From contig NZ_JABAOB010000008.1 in NCBI RefSeq assembly GCF_012726295.1, positions 62,001 through 126,000 of the forward strand: a stretch of 64,000 bases of DNA, read 5' to 3'. Under the pieces are notes generated by a model. It was not told where the DNA came from. It did no database searches and saw only the letters and a list, made by a program, of their open reading frames with translations. Shown here one piece after another: positions 1 to 7,987 of this stretch (position 1 is its first letter; every line of letters starts with the position of its first letter). The position numbers and the translations under genes are program-made. Source of the stretch: Chitinophaga sp. Ak27 (GTDB taxonomy: Bacteria; Bacteroidota; Bacteroidia; Chitinophagales; Chitinophagaceae).

Positions 1-140
1 ATGAGCGGTTTACGTCAAAAATGGCCTTCCAGACAATGATCGACAGCGGGCTGAAGAAGAAAGACCGCCGGGATAAAGCGCTAGTCGACGAAATCAGCGC
101 CACAATCATGCTCCAGGAATACCTGAGAAATAAAATATAA
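1..140 (+). CDS. ruvX: RuvX/YqgF Holliday junction resolvase-like protein, C-terminal fragment
   Basis: Reading from base 3, 45 codons run in frame to a TAA at 138-140; the N-terminus lies outside the window. The fragment begins E-R-F-T-S and continues through a lysine/arginine-rich stretch to D-E-I-S-A and a final L-Q-E-Y-L. This is the C-terminal pattern of the YqgF/RuvX family, where the (D)ER-T-S motif and the late acidic residue belong to the RNase H-like active site. Family members are linked to 16S rRNA 5'-end processing and Holliday junction resolution. Peptide deformylase follows at once, an order I know from Bacteroidota. The call rests on this C-terminal motif and the context only. 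Confidence 0.75.
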   Translation, partial: ERFTSKMAFQTMIDSGLKKKDRRDKALVDEISATIMLQEYLRNKI

Positions 141-193
141 AATAAAGTTGTTATAATGAGCCGCAACAGGGGAGCTACAAGCCTGAAATTGTC

Positions 194-201
194 TATCTTT
201 G
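194..201 (+). promoter_or_regulatory. Bacteroidota -7 element upstream of def
   Basis: TATCTTTG matches the TAnnTTTG -7 consensus of Bacteroidota sigma-ABfr promoters and lies 23 nt before the def ATG. No convincing TTG is seen at the -33 position, so only the -7 half is supported. Confidence 0.45.
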
Positions 202-224
202 CGGATTAAACCAAGAATTTGAAC

Positions 225-803
225 ATGATTTTGCCAATAGTAGCATATGGGCACCCGGTATTAAGAAAAGTAGCGGAAGACATTACGCCCGATTATCCTG
301 GTCTGAAGGAATTGATTGAAAATATGTGGTCTACCATGTACGGTTCCAATGGCGTAGGCATTGCAGCCCCACAGGTAAATAAAGCAATACGGTTGTTTGT
401 AGTGGATAGCGAGCAGATTATTAATAACCTGGAAGAAGAGGAGAAAGACGACTATCCCGGCGACAACGGTGTAAAGGGAGTATTTATCAATGCACATATA
501 GTGGAAACCGGTGGAAAAGAATGGGCCTATAACGAAGGTTGCCTGAGCATTCCCAAAGTACGCGAAGATGTAAACCGTGCGGAAACAGTGACCTTAAGCT
601 ATGTAGATGAAAACTTTACACCACATGTGAAAACATTTACAGGTGTTACCGCCAGGGTAATCCTTCACGAATATGACCACATTGATGGGGTGTTATTTAT
701 CGATCACCTGAAACCCCTGAAACGCAGAATGCTGAAAAGTAAACTCGACGATATCTCCAAAGGCAAAATCAGGGTGGATTACAAGATGACGTTCCCTAAA
801 TAG
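225..803 (+). CDS. def: Peptide deformylase
   Basis: This metalloenzyme removes the formyl group from the initiator methionine of nascent proteins. All three family motifs are present in the 192-residue product: GVGIAAPQ (about 43-50), EGCLS (about 104-108, Cys metal ligand) and HEYDH (about 148-152, two His ligands and the catalytic Glu). The reading frame is open from a TTG at 219, but the ATG at 225 gives the usual M-I-L-P-I-V-A-Y-G start of Bacteroidota deformylases and is preferred. An acidic insertion (EEEEKDD, around residues 70-76) lies between the first two motifs, as is common in this phylum. It sits just downstream of the ruvX fragment and has its own candidate -7 promoter element. 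Confidence 0.96.
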   Translation: MILPIVAYGHPVLRKVAEDITPDYPGLKELIENMWSTMYGSNGVGIAAPQVNKAIRLFVVDSEQIINNLEEEEKDDYPGDNGVKGVFINAHIVETGGKEWAYNEGCLSIPKVREDVNRAETVTLSYVDENFTPHVKTFTGVTARVILHEYDHIDGVLFIDHLKPLKRRMLKSKLDDISKGKIRVDYKMTFPK

Positions 804-874
804 GAAATAATTTTGTAATGTAAAGAAAACCTGTTATTTTGGTATTATAAAGTATAACATCCATATCCTCAACC

Positions 875-1426
875 TTGGGAGCTACCTTAACATACACTGA
901 AGTAGAGCTGATTCAGGGCCTTTTGGCCAGGGAGGAAAAGATATTTACCTACCTATACGATCACTATTCACCCGCTTTATACGGTGTAGCCCTCAAGGTA
1001 GTAGGCGAAGAAGCTGCTGCTGGGGATGTACTGCAAGAAGTGTTCGTAAAAATATGGCGTAATATAGACCGTTATGATCCCTCAAAAGGCCGCCTGTTCA
1101 CCTGGATGCTAAACATAACACGCAACACAGCGATAGATAGTCTCCGATCCAAAAACCACAAGTTAGATCAACGGATACAGGATGTCAACAGTGCATCACT
1201 GGTATACGAGCCGCAACTGGCAGTTCACTTATCTGTAGATCACCTCGGCCTGAGTAAGGTGATAGAACAGTTACAGAAAGATCAGCGCATTATTATTGAT
1301 ATGGCTTATTTTAAGGGTCATACACAGGAAGAAATAGCCAAATCTCTTGAAATACCTTTAGGAACCGTGAAGACCCGCATGCGCAACGCTATTATCCAAT
1401 TGAGAACACTCTTAAAACAGTTGTAA
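875..1426 (+). CDS. ECF-type RNA polymerase sigma factor
   Basis: This 183-residue protein has the two-domain layout of group IV (ECF) sigma factors. Region 2 lies at about residues 20-90, with the D-V-L-Q-E-V-F-V-K-I-W core and W-M-L-N-I-T-R-N for -10 recognition. Region 4 at about 125-180 is a helix-turn-helix with H-T-Q-E-E-I-A and G-T-V-K-T-R. The only available start is a TTG at 875, since no in-frame ATG fits the N-terminus. Two membrane proteins with RskA-like domains follow, the first only 12 nt downstream, so the unit is a sigma/anti-sigma operon. The inducing signal is not evident. I found no autoregulatory promoter that I can defend. Confidence 0.92.
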   Translation: MGATLTYTEVELIQGLLAREEKIFTYLYDHYSPALYGVALKVVGEEAAAGDVLQEVFVKIWRNIDRYDPSKGRLFTWMLNITRNTAIDSLRSKNHKLDQRIQDVNSASLVYEPQLAVHLSVDHLGLSKVIEQLQKDQRIIIDMAYFKGHTQEEIAKSLEIPLGTVKTRMRNAIIQLRTLLKQL

Positions 1427-1438
1427 TACGGAAACATA

Positions 1439-2338
1439 GTGGATGTACAACGCTACATATCATCTGGAATTCTTGAAAGCTACGTTTTTGGCATGTTGCC
1501 GGAAGCAGAACGTAGCGAAGTAGAGGCTATCGTAGGACAATATCCTGATGTAAAAGCCGCTGTAAACTCGTTGCAGCTGGACAAGGAAAGATTTGTTCAG
1601 TTGTATGCCGTTTCACCTCCATCTGCTATTAAAGACAAGTTAACAGAAATTATTCGCCAGGAAAATACCCTGGAAGGCAATGAAAAGTTGCCGGAAGACT
1701 TACGTATCCCCAGCCACCAGCCTCCTGGTGAAAAAAAAAAGCCCGTAAAGGAAGCCGTAATTAAACAACTGCCGGTCGCCAGGAAAAAGGATGACCGCAA
1801 ATGGAAAATAATGACCGCCGCTATCGTGATTTTATTAATAGGTAGTGTGCTCCTGAATTTTTTCTTCTTCCAGAAATCCACCGACTATAAAAGCCGTTAC
1901 AAATCGTTGATTGCAACCAAAGAAAAACTGGAGGCAGAAAAACAGCGCGAAGCCTTAACCAGCGTCCACTCTCCGGCAGCTCCGGTAATAGATCCGCTGA
2001 GCGATCCCGCTTTTAAATGGACTACTATCCAGGGTGCAGGCTTGTTTAGGGGAAAGACCGTTGCAGTGGGCTGGAACGCAGGTACGCAAGCGGTTTACCT
2101 GCAGGCCAGGTTGATGCCGGCACCCCCCGCTGGCAAGCAATTCCAATTGTGGGCCATCATTAATAAGAAGCTGGTGGATGAAGGTGTTTTTGAAACCGGT
2201 GCAGAGGCTGCCCAGGTATTACAACAAATGAAGCCACTGGCGGCTGCCCAGGGCTTTGCCGTAACATTGGAAAAAGCAGGAGGTAACTCCCAACCCTCTA
2301 TGGATCAGGTGTGTATGTCGGCAAAGATTGCGATGTAA
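1439..2338 (+). CDS. Membrane anti-sigma factor with RskA-like C-terminal domain
   Basis: This is the presumed partner of the ECF sigma factor 12 nt upstream. The 299-residue protein starts at a GTG. Residues 1-60 resemble an anti-sigma N-terminal helical domain with the S-Y-V-F-G-M-L-P-E-A-E motif, but lack the zinc-binding His-Cys-Cys set. A lysine-rich linker follows, then a single transmembrane helix (about 123-144), a short coiled segment, and an extracytoplasmic RskA-type domain (about 195-299) with K-Q-F-Q-L-W-A-I and G-F-A-V-T-L-E-K-A-G-G. In the known family the N-terminal part holds the sigma factor at the membrane until the periplasmic part is processed. The pairing is inferred from order and spacing. 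Confidence 0.85.
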   Translation: MDVQRYISSGILESYVFGMLPEAERSEVEAIVGQYPDVKAAVNSLQLDKERFVQLYAVSPPSAIKDKLTEIIRQENTLEGNEKLPEDLRIPSHQPPGEKKKPVKEAVIKQLPVARKKDDRKWKIMTAAIVILLIGSVLLNFFFFQKSTDYKSRYKSLIATKEKLEAEKQREALTSVHSPAAPVIDPLSDPAFKWTTIQGAGLFRGKTVAVGWNAGTQAVYLQARLMPAPPAGKQFQLWAIINKKLVDEGVFETGAEAAQVLQQMKPLAAAQGFAVTLEKAGGNSQPSMDQVCMSAKIAM

Positions 2339-2500
2339 AAATGTAAGAAAAGCCCCTGTTGTTTTAGATCGGGTGGCTGATGTGCAGAGATAAGTGGGAA
2401 TAATTCAATATCCGTCAATTTTATTCTCTAACATCAATAATGAACCAGATCCGCAGGAGGGTGACCCTGTACCCGATTAAGACCTGCAACCACCAAAAGT

Positions 2501-3073
2501 ATGTCCATGCAAGAAGAAACAACCAAAAGCCTATCCTGGAAATGGATTGCTGCCGCAGCTGCCATACTGCTGATCGGTAGCCTCATTCTCAACTATGTGT
2601 TCTTTAACCGGTACAACGAATTCAAAGAGTACAAAGACAAATACGAATCTTTGCTCCTCTCTCAGAACTCCATTTTGTCAAAGAGCAATCTTTACAAAAC
2701 CCGCTTAGAGCAAATGGAAGAATCGATGGATATTATCCAGGATCCTAAAGTATTGAAGGTGCCAATGCCAGGAACCAAGGCATTCCCTGAAGCATTAGCC
2801 ACCGTATTCTGGAATCCGCAGAGCCAGCAGGTTTACCTGAAGGTGAACAAGCTGCCGGAACCAGCCGCCGACAAACAGTACCAGCTCTGGGCTATCGTAG
2901 ACGGTAAGCCCGTAGACATGGGCGTGTTCGAAATGGGTGATACCGCCAAACTCCTCCAGAAAATGAAAGTAACCGGCAAAGCACAAATGTTCGCCGTTAC
3001 CCTGGAGAAAAAAGGTGGCGCCGTATCTCCAACAATGGAACAAATGTATGTGGCCGGAAAAATTCCGGGATAG
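2501..3073 (+). CDS. Second RskA-domain membrane protein, without anti-sigma N-terminal domain
   Basis: The 190-residue protein repeats the C-terminal two-thirds of its upstream neighbour. It has a short cytoplasmic tail of about 13 residues, one transmembrane helix (about 14-34, with the L-L-I-G-S pattern shared with the neighbour), a juxtamembrane coil, and an RskA-like domain with K-Q-Y-Q-L-W-A-I, P-V-D-M-G-V-F-E and M-F-A-V-T-L-E-K-K-G-G. It lacks the sigma-binding N-terminal part, so it probably does not bind the sigma factor directly. It may modulate or compete with the full-length anti-sigma protein, which is inference. It lies 162 nt downstream of that gene, and the ATG at 2501 is the first one in frame. 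Confidence 0.82.
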   Translation: MSMQEETTKSLSWKWIAAAAAILLIGSLILNYVFFNRYNEFKEYKDKYESLLLSQNSILSKSNLYKTRLEQMEESMDIIQDPKVLKVPMPGTKAFPEALATVFWNPQSQQVYLKVNKLPEPAADKQYQLWAIVDGKPVDMGVFEMGDTAKLLQKMKVTGKAQMFAVTLEKKGGAVSPTMEQMYVAGKIPG

Positions 3074-3083
3074 AAGAAAGGCA

Positions 3084-3190
3084 GAAAGCTGAAAACTGAA
3101 AGTAAAAAGCTATTATGGAGAATGATCCGCGCGTATATATTACCCGCTTTGGTCATTCTCCGTAGTAGCTTTTTGCTTTCCGCCTTCTGC
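3084..3190. repeat. Intergenic inverted repeat, copy R1
   Basis: The arms at 3104-3125 and 3153-3174 are 22 nt long and complementary except for two G-U-type positions; both carry AAAAAGCTA next to GGAGAATGA. The outer flanks continue as an imperfect GCAGAAAGC/GCTTTCCGCC pairing. The loop, read on the minus strand, begins CCAAAG as in copy R2 at 5920-6008, so R1 and R2 are copies in opposite orientation. Confidence 0.8.
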
Positions 3191-3210
3191 TTTTTCCTTA
3201 AATTGCAGGC

Positions 3211-4164
3211 ATGTCACATATTTGGAAAAGTATAGCCGGAGCCGTAGCCGGCAGCCTGCTACTGTTTACACAACTCAATGCCCAGGATACAGCCCGCTAT
3301 AAAGGCATGACGGTTAACCTGGACGAAGTAATTGTGGAAGCAAAACGTATAGGCTTCGACGTTAACAGCTTTATTAAAAGGGTAGAAGAAGACACTACCT
3401 TTTACCGTGCATTCAAAAATTTACATATCGTAGGATTTGATGCCATTAACGACATCCAGATACTGGACAAAGGCGGTACCCAGGTAAAAGCTTCCCTCTT
3501 TAACCGCACCCACCAGGACATGAAAGGTAGGTGCCGTACCATGCAAACGACCGACGAAAAAATAACCGGCGATTTTTATACCCGCAAAGGAAATTATAAC
3601 TACTATACTGCTGAATTATACGCTAACCTATTTTTTACCAAAGGCACCGTTTGCGTAGATGAAACCGGCGAATCACCCGAACGCTCCAGCGGAAGCCTCG
3701 CCCGGCATAAATCACAGCTGAAACAACTTATCTTCAATCCCGGTAAGCCCGTACATGGCGTACCCATCGTGGGCCAGAAAGTAGCTATCTTCAATTATGA
3801 AGTGATGCGCTTCTACGATTTTTCTATTTCCGCCCAAAATTATGTAGATGGAACCCCTTGCTATGTATTTACCGCAAAAGCCAAACCTGACCTCAACCGT
3901 ATCGACCGCGCCGATATTGTAATAGATGAGTTGATCACCTGGTTTAATAAAGATAATTTTGAAATCGTGGGACGTAAGTACGCCTTGTCTTACAAAACAA
4001 TGCTGTTCGACTTTAACGTAAAGATGAATGTACAGATGACGAAATACAACGGGTTACTGATTCCTTCCCTCGTTTCTTACAGCGGTACCTGGAATGTACC
4101 TTTCAAAAAGCGCGAAACTGCCGTTTTTGCCGCAAAATTCATGAATTTTACCGCCGCTCAGTAA
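3211..4164 (+). CDS. Secreted protein of unknown function, LolA/RseB-like fold possible
   Basis: I do not recognise a named family. The 317-residue product has a signal peptide (about 1-24, ending L-N-A-Q-D). A segment L-D-E-V-I-V-E-A-K resembles the linker before the plug of TonB-linked receptors. After that come alternating beta-strand-like stretches: V-K-A-S-L-F-N-R, Y-N-Y-Y-T-A-E-L-Y-A-N, a short Y-D-F-S-I-S block, and C-Y-V-F-T-A-K-A. This pattern suggests the large curved sheet of LolA/RseB-like lipid-binding periplasmic proteins, but only as inference. No transmembrane helix is seen beyond the signal. The stop codon abuts the stop of the convergent T9SS protein with no intervening base. 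Confidence 0.7.
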   Translation: MSHIWKSIAGAVAGSLLLFTQLNAQDTARYKGMTVNLDEVIVEAKRIGFDVNSFIKRVEEDTTFYRAFKNLHIVGFDAINDIQILDKGGTQVKASLFNRTHQDMKGRCRTMQTTDEKITGDFYTRKGNYNYYTAELYANLFFTKGTVCVDETGESPERSSGSLARHKSQLKQLIFNPGKPVHGVPIVGQKVAIFNYEVMRFYDFSISAQNYVDGTPCYVFTAKAKPDLNRIDRADIVIDELITWFNKDNFEIVGRKYALSYKTMLFDFNVKMNVQMTKYNGLLIPSLVSYSGTWNVPFKKRETAVFAAKFMNFTAAQ

Positions 4165-5841
4165 TTAGTTCAGCAGCGTAATAGTACCGGTTTTATGCAC
4201 CGGTAACCGCGTGTCCGTTTCTTTGTAGTCCACAATCCATACATAGGTGGCTACATCTGCTGTTTTCCCGTTGATTTTCCCATTCCAGCCTACCTGGGGA
4301 TCGGTGGTATAGAATATCCGCTCACCCCAGCGATTGTAAATGCTGATGGTATAATCGTAGATAGGACAACGATAAATGGGCCGGAAAAAGTCGTTCCTGC
4401 CATCGCCGTTAGGTGTGAAAGCGGTAGGGAAAAATAACTGACAAATGCAATCGTGATACCCCACTGTTACAGAATCGACCGACTTGCCGCAGCTGTTATA
4501 TGCTACCATAGCATATATACCCGGCCTGGTCACTGTGTACAGGGGAGTGCTGGTGCTGTCCTGCCACTTAAAAATGCCACCACCGGCGCCGGTAGCCCGC
4601 AATTGGTATACTTCATTTTTACAAAGCAATGTGTCCGGACCCAGGTTCACCCGCAGGGTATCGTCGAATGCCACTGAAATACTGTCGAACGACTCACAGC
4701 GGCCTATCTTGGCATGCACATAGTAAAAGCCCGGTTTGGTCACATAATAGGTGGCCTGGTCCGAGCCATCCTGCCAGCGATAAACCCCGTTGCCGAAATC
4801 GGCTGTCAACACCAGGAAATTACCTTTACAAATGGTGGTATCGTTGCCCAGGTTCAGCTTCTTCAGGCGATTGTAGTTAATGAAAATAGTATCTACCACA
4901 CTACAGGTATGATTTATTTCTACCAGTGCCCAGAGATTGGTGGTCTGGTTAATGGTAACAGACGGCGTAGTGGCGCCGGTACTCCATTCCCATTTGGTAG
5001 CTTCGGGGATCTTTGGCGCTATCGTAATAGATTCGCCCGGGCATAATAAAGTATCGGGCCCCAGCGAAAAAGGATAGGGAGCACCGGTAAAGGTAATGGT
5101 TACCTGGGCCGACATCATGGCGCAACCTTTCGGAAACACATCTACATGATAAGTACCCGAAGCAGTTACCGGCTGCGTAGGCTCTGTATTACCGGTATTC
5201 CACAGGTAGGTACAGTTCTGGGCGGTAGCGTCCAGGGTTATGTTTTCACCGGTGCAAAGTATGAGGTCTTTGCCCAGGTCTATTTTAGGAATGGGTGTAT
5301 AAAAAATATTTACCGAATCAGGGTTCGGACATCCGTTAATTTTTACTTTATAGGTAGCAGAGGTGTCTACAAGAATGCTGCTGCCGGTAGAACCATCCTG
5401 CCACAGGTAAGTGGCGCCTGGTATTACTGGTGCGCTGAGCGTCATAGTGGAACCCTGACATAAGGTGATATCCTGCGGCCCCAGGTCGAAAATCACCGGT
5501 GTTACGATGGTAATAGGTTGTATGGTAGTATCAGGTACTCCCTGCCGCCACGCAATGAGTGTATCATTGTAAGTGCCGGTAGCAGTATAAATATGGAAAG
5601 CTCCCCGGATATTAACAGCAGAATCTTTTGATCCGGATGCCGGATCACCGAAATACCATTTTACGGAATCAATTCCCGCCGGAGTATTGATCTGGAAAAA
5701 GGAGGTATCATTTACGCAGGTAGAAGATACAGTAAACGGGGTTTTGCCCTGTGCGGCGGTAGTTTCGGGGAGCAGGCAACAGGCAGCCAGCACAAGCATC
5801 AGGTATAAGATACGAACGGAAATGGATCTTTGGCTTCTCAT
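4165..5841 (-). CDS. Secreted multidomain adhesin-like protein with T9SS type-B (gliding motility) C-terminal domain
   Basis: The product is probably exported by the type IX secretion system and displayed or released at the cell surface. It has a signal peptide, then a PKD-like domain (V-K-W-Y-F-G-D-P, G-T-Y-N-D-T). Five tandem modules of about 65-75 residues follow, each opening with a L-G-x-D-x-x-x-C type strand and holding a Y-x-W-Q/N-D/T-G core. The C-terminal domain has F-F-P-T-A-F-T-P-N-G-D-G-x-N-D, I-Y-N-R-W-G-E-R-I-F and G-T-Y-like V-A-T-Y-V-W, diagnostic of the gliding-motility-associated domain. The start at 5841 is chosen because it begins the signal peptide; the open frame extends 25 codons upstream. 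Paired cysteines in each module may form disulfides. Confidence 0.9.
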   Translation of the reverse strand: MRSQRSISVRILYLMLVLAACCLLPETTAAQGKTPFTVSSTCVNDTSFFQINTPAGIDSVKWYFGDPASGSKDSAVNIRGAFHIYTATGTYNDTLIAWRQGVPDTTIQPITIVTPVIFDLGPQDITLCQGSTMTLSAPVIPGATYLWQDGSTGSSILVDTSATYKVKINGCPNPDSVNIFYTPIPKIDLGKDLILCTGENITLDATAQNCTYLWNTGNTEPTQPVTASGTYHVDVFPKGCAMMSAQVTITFTGAPYPFSLGPDTLLCPGESITIAPKIPEATKWEWSTGATTPSVTINQTTNLWALVEINHTCSVVDTIFINYNRLKKLNLGNDTTICKGNFLVLTADFGNGVYRWQDGSDQATYYVTKPGFYYVHAKIGRCESFDSISVAFDDTLRVNLGPDTLLCKNEVYQLRATGAGGGIFKWQDSTSTPLYTVTRPGIYAMVAYNSCGKSVDSVTVGYHDCICQLFFPTAFTPNGDGRNDFFRPIYRCPIYDYTISIYNRWGERIFYTTDPQVGWNGKINGKTADVATYVWIVDYKETDTRLPVHKTGTITLLN

Positions 5842-5919
5842 GTATTGACATGGGTAATTACCGCTAAGATAATATAAAACATGTAGAATATTTTTAATAA
5901 TAAATGTAGAAGGCATAAA

Positions 5920-6008
5920 GCGGAAAGCAAAAAGCTATTGTGGAGAATGACCAAAGTGATTTAAATATTCGCTAAGATCATTCTCCACAATAGCTTTTTG
6001 CTTTCTGC
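5920..6008. repeat. Intergenic inverted repeat, copy R2
   Basis: The 31-nt arms at 5920-5950 and 5978-6008 have a single mismatch and enclose a 27-nt loop. Each arm carries GGAAAGC or AGAAAGC, AAAAAGCTATTGTGGAGAATGA in two parts. The same core occurs in R1 at 3104-3174, in the other orientation. It lies between the T9SS-protein start and the end of rluD. Confidence 0.85.
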
Positions 6009-6021
6009 TTTCTGCTATAGA

Positions 6022-7095
6022 TCAGCTTTCTTCATCTCTCAGCGGCCTGGCAGAGATATACCTTTTCCACTTTTCCAATACGCTGGTGAAATCGGCCGGC
6101 AATGGGCTTTCGAAATGCATTTGTTGACGGGTACGCGGATGTATGAATCCCAGCTGTTGCGCATGCAGGGCATGGCGGGGCATAATATCGAAGCAATTAT
6201 CGATGAACTGTTTATACTTCGTATATACGGTGCCTTTTACAATACGATTGCCGCCATAGGTTTCATCGTTGAAGAGTGAATGGCCAATATGTTGCATGTG
6301 TACACGGATCTGGTGGGTACGGCCAGTTTCCAGCCGGCATTCTACCAGGCTCACGTAGTTGAAGCGTTCCAACACCCGGTAGTGGGTAATGGCTTCTTTC
6401 CCATATTCACCATCGGGATACGCATCCATGATTTTCCTTAACCGTTGGTGACGGCCTACGTGGGCTACTACCGTTCCTTCATCCTCTTCAAAATCACCCC
6501 ATACCAGCGCTATATAACGGCGATGCACGCTATGGTCAAAGAATTGTTTGGCCAGGTCATTCATGGCTTTAGACGATTTGGCGATGACCAGTAACCCGCT
6601 GGTATTTTTATCGATCCGATGCACCAACCCGAAGCGCGGAATTTCTGGCTCCGTCACCTGTGTTTTATCTCCCAGGTACCACGACAAGCCGTTTACCAGG
6701 GTACCATCGCGGTTACCACAACCGGGATGTACTACCAGGCCGGCCGGTTTATCAATCACCATCACATCTTCGTCCTCGTATACTATGTTCAGCGGTAACT
6801 CTTGTGGAATAATGTCGTTGTTCTCCGGATTCCGGTTGGAAAACACCACAATCCTGTCCAGTGGCCGGATTTTGTAATTGGCTTTAACGGGTTTATCGTT
6901 TACCAATACCATCTCACCATCCAGGGCTTGTTGTATCTTGTTGCGGGTAGCGCCTTCAATGCGGTTTGTAAGGAACTTATCGATACGGAGGGGCTCCTGA
7001 CCTTTGTCCACCACCATATTAATTTTCTCATATAATTCCTCACTGCCATCGCCATTATCCAGCTCATCTTCCAATTCCAGCAGTTCTTCAGCCAT
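6022..7095 (-). CDS. rluD: RluD-family 23S rRNA pseudouridine synthase
   Basis: The enzyme isomerises uridine to pseudouridine in large-subunit rRNA. The 357-residue product has an acidic N-terminal tail, an S4 RNA-binding domain (about 36-95, L-R-I-D-K-F-L), and the RluA/C/D catalytic domain. The active-site motif H-R-I-D-K-N-T-S-G-L-L-V (about 159-170) contains the catalytic Asp162. G-R-T-H-Q-I-R-V-H, another family signature, follows near the C-terminus. The ATG at 7095 is preferred over the open frame reaching 7260, because it gives the usual acidic start and lies about 17 nt downstream of a TACCTTTG -7 element (7112-7119). Which uridines it modifies cannot be read from sequence. Confidence 0.93.
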   Translation of the reverse strand: MAEELLELEDELDNGDGSEELYEKINMVVDKGQEPLRIDKFLTNRIEGATRNKIQQALDGEMVLVNDKPVKANYKIRPLDRIVVFSNRNPENNDIIPQELPLNIVYEDEDVMVIDKPAGLVVHPGCGNRDGTLVNGLSWYLGDKTQVTEPEIPRFGLVHRIDKNTSGLLVIAKSSKAMNDLAKQFFDHSVHRRYIALVWGDFEEDEGTVVAHVGRHQRLRKIMDAYPDGEYGKEAITHYRVLERFNYVSLVECRLETGRTHQIRVHMQHIGHSLFNDETYGGNRIVKGTVYTKYKQFIDNCFDIMPRHALHAQQLGFIHPRTRQQMHFESPLPADFTSVLEKWKRYISARPLRDEES

Positions 7096-7111
7096 TAATA
7101 TTATTTTTTTG

Positions 7112-7119
7112 CAAAGGTA
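7112..7119 (-). promoter_or_regulatory. Bacteroidota -7 element upstream of rluD
   Basis: On the minus strand this reads TACCTTTG, a match to TAnnTTTG, 17 nt before the chosen ATG. No clear TTG is seen at -33. Confidence 0.4.
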
Positions 7120-7213
7120 AAGTTTAGTTGCCAGTTTAGCAGCTCCCGGGCAAATGTTCCGGATCACGGCGAATTGGCGTACCTTCGCGCAGCGAAAAAG
7201 AACCAGTACGATC

Positions 7214-7918
7214 ATGGAAAAAGCAAAACAACAGATTGTAGTAAAAGACCTTGGCACCATCGGTTACCAGGCCGCCTGGGACTACCAGGAGCAGCTATTG
7301 AAGGAAAATGTGCAGTTGAAATCAACTACGCCCGCCGGGCAGCCAGCGCCTACTACCCACTACCTGCTTTTTTGCGAACATCCGCCGGTATATACCATCG
7401 GTAAAAGCGGGCATATAGAAAACCTGCTGATCTCTGAACAACGGTTGAAGGAAGAAGGTATCGAGTTTGTGCCTACCAACCGGGGCGGCGACATTACCTT
7501 CCACGGACCAGGCCAGATAGTAGGCTATCCCATATTGGACCTGGAACACTTTTTTACCGACATCGGCAAATATCTGCGTTGCCTGGAAGAGGTAATTATC
7601 CGCACCCTCGCAGAATACGGTGTTACGGGCGATCGCTCCAAAGGAGAAACCGGCGTATGGCTCGATCCACAGGATAAAGCCCAAGCCCGTAAAATATGCG
7701 CGATGGGCGTACGTTGCAGCCGCTGGGTAACTATGCATGGCTTTGCACTCAACGTTAATACCCTCCTGGATTATTTCAATAATATTATTGCCTGTGGCAT
7801 CGCCGATAAACAAGTAGCGTCACTTGATAAAGAATTAGGACATGCTGTGAGTATGGAAGAAGTGAAAGCTAAGCTGAGCAAGCACTTTGGAGAAGTGTTT
7901 GAGGCGGAGATGGTGTAG
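7214..7918 (+). CDS. lipB: Lipoyl(octanoyl) transferase
   Basis: LipB moves octanoyl groups from acyl carrier protein to lipoyl domains of 2-oxoacid dehydrogenases and the glycine cleavage H protein. The 235-residue product has R-G-G-D-x-T-F-H-G-P-G-Q (about 90-101), then K160 in the K-I-C-A-M-G-V-R motif and C194 in I-I-A-C-G-I, the expected catalytic lysine and cysteine. T-M-H-G-F-A-L-N-V-N lies between them. The ATG at 7214 is chosen because it lies just before the first conserved strand; the frame is open 20 codons upstream. It is divergent from rluD and ends at a bidirectional terminator. Confidence 0.95.
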   Translation: MEKAKQQIVVKDLGTIGYQAAWDYQEQLLKENVQLKSTTPAGQPAPTTHYLLFCEHPPVYTIGKSGHIENLLISEQRLKEEGIEFVPTNRGGDITFHGPGQIVGYPILDLEHFFTDIGKYLRCLEEVIIRTLAEYGVTGDRSKGETGVWLDPQDKAQARKICAMGVRCSRWVTMHGFALNVNTLLDYFNNIIACGIADKQVASLDKELGHAVSMEEVKAKLSKHFGEVFEAEMV

Positions 7919-7931
7919 GAGTGAGGTATAT

Positions 7932-7970
7932 AAAAAAGCCCCCACGTTGCAGGCAGCGTGGGGGCTTTTT
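7932..7970. terminator. Bidirectional intrinsic terminator after lipB
   Basis: AAAAAGCCCCCACG and CGTGGGGGCTTTTT pair around a 10-nt loop. T-runs on both strands suit termination of lipB and of the convergent gene at 7988. Confidence 0.9.
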
Positions 7971-7987
7971 ATAGCATGTTATAGCTT

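Noticed and set aside
2339..2500. A degraded anti-sigma N-terminal domain before the second RskA-like gene
   Set aside because: No frame in this gap resembles residues 1-60 of the upstream anti-sigma protein, so there is no sign of a frameshifted remnant.
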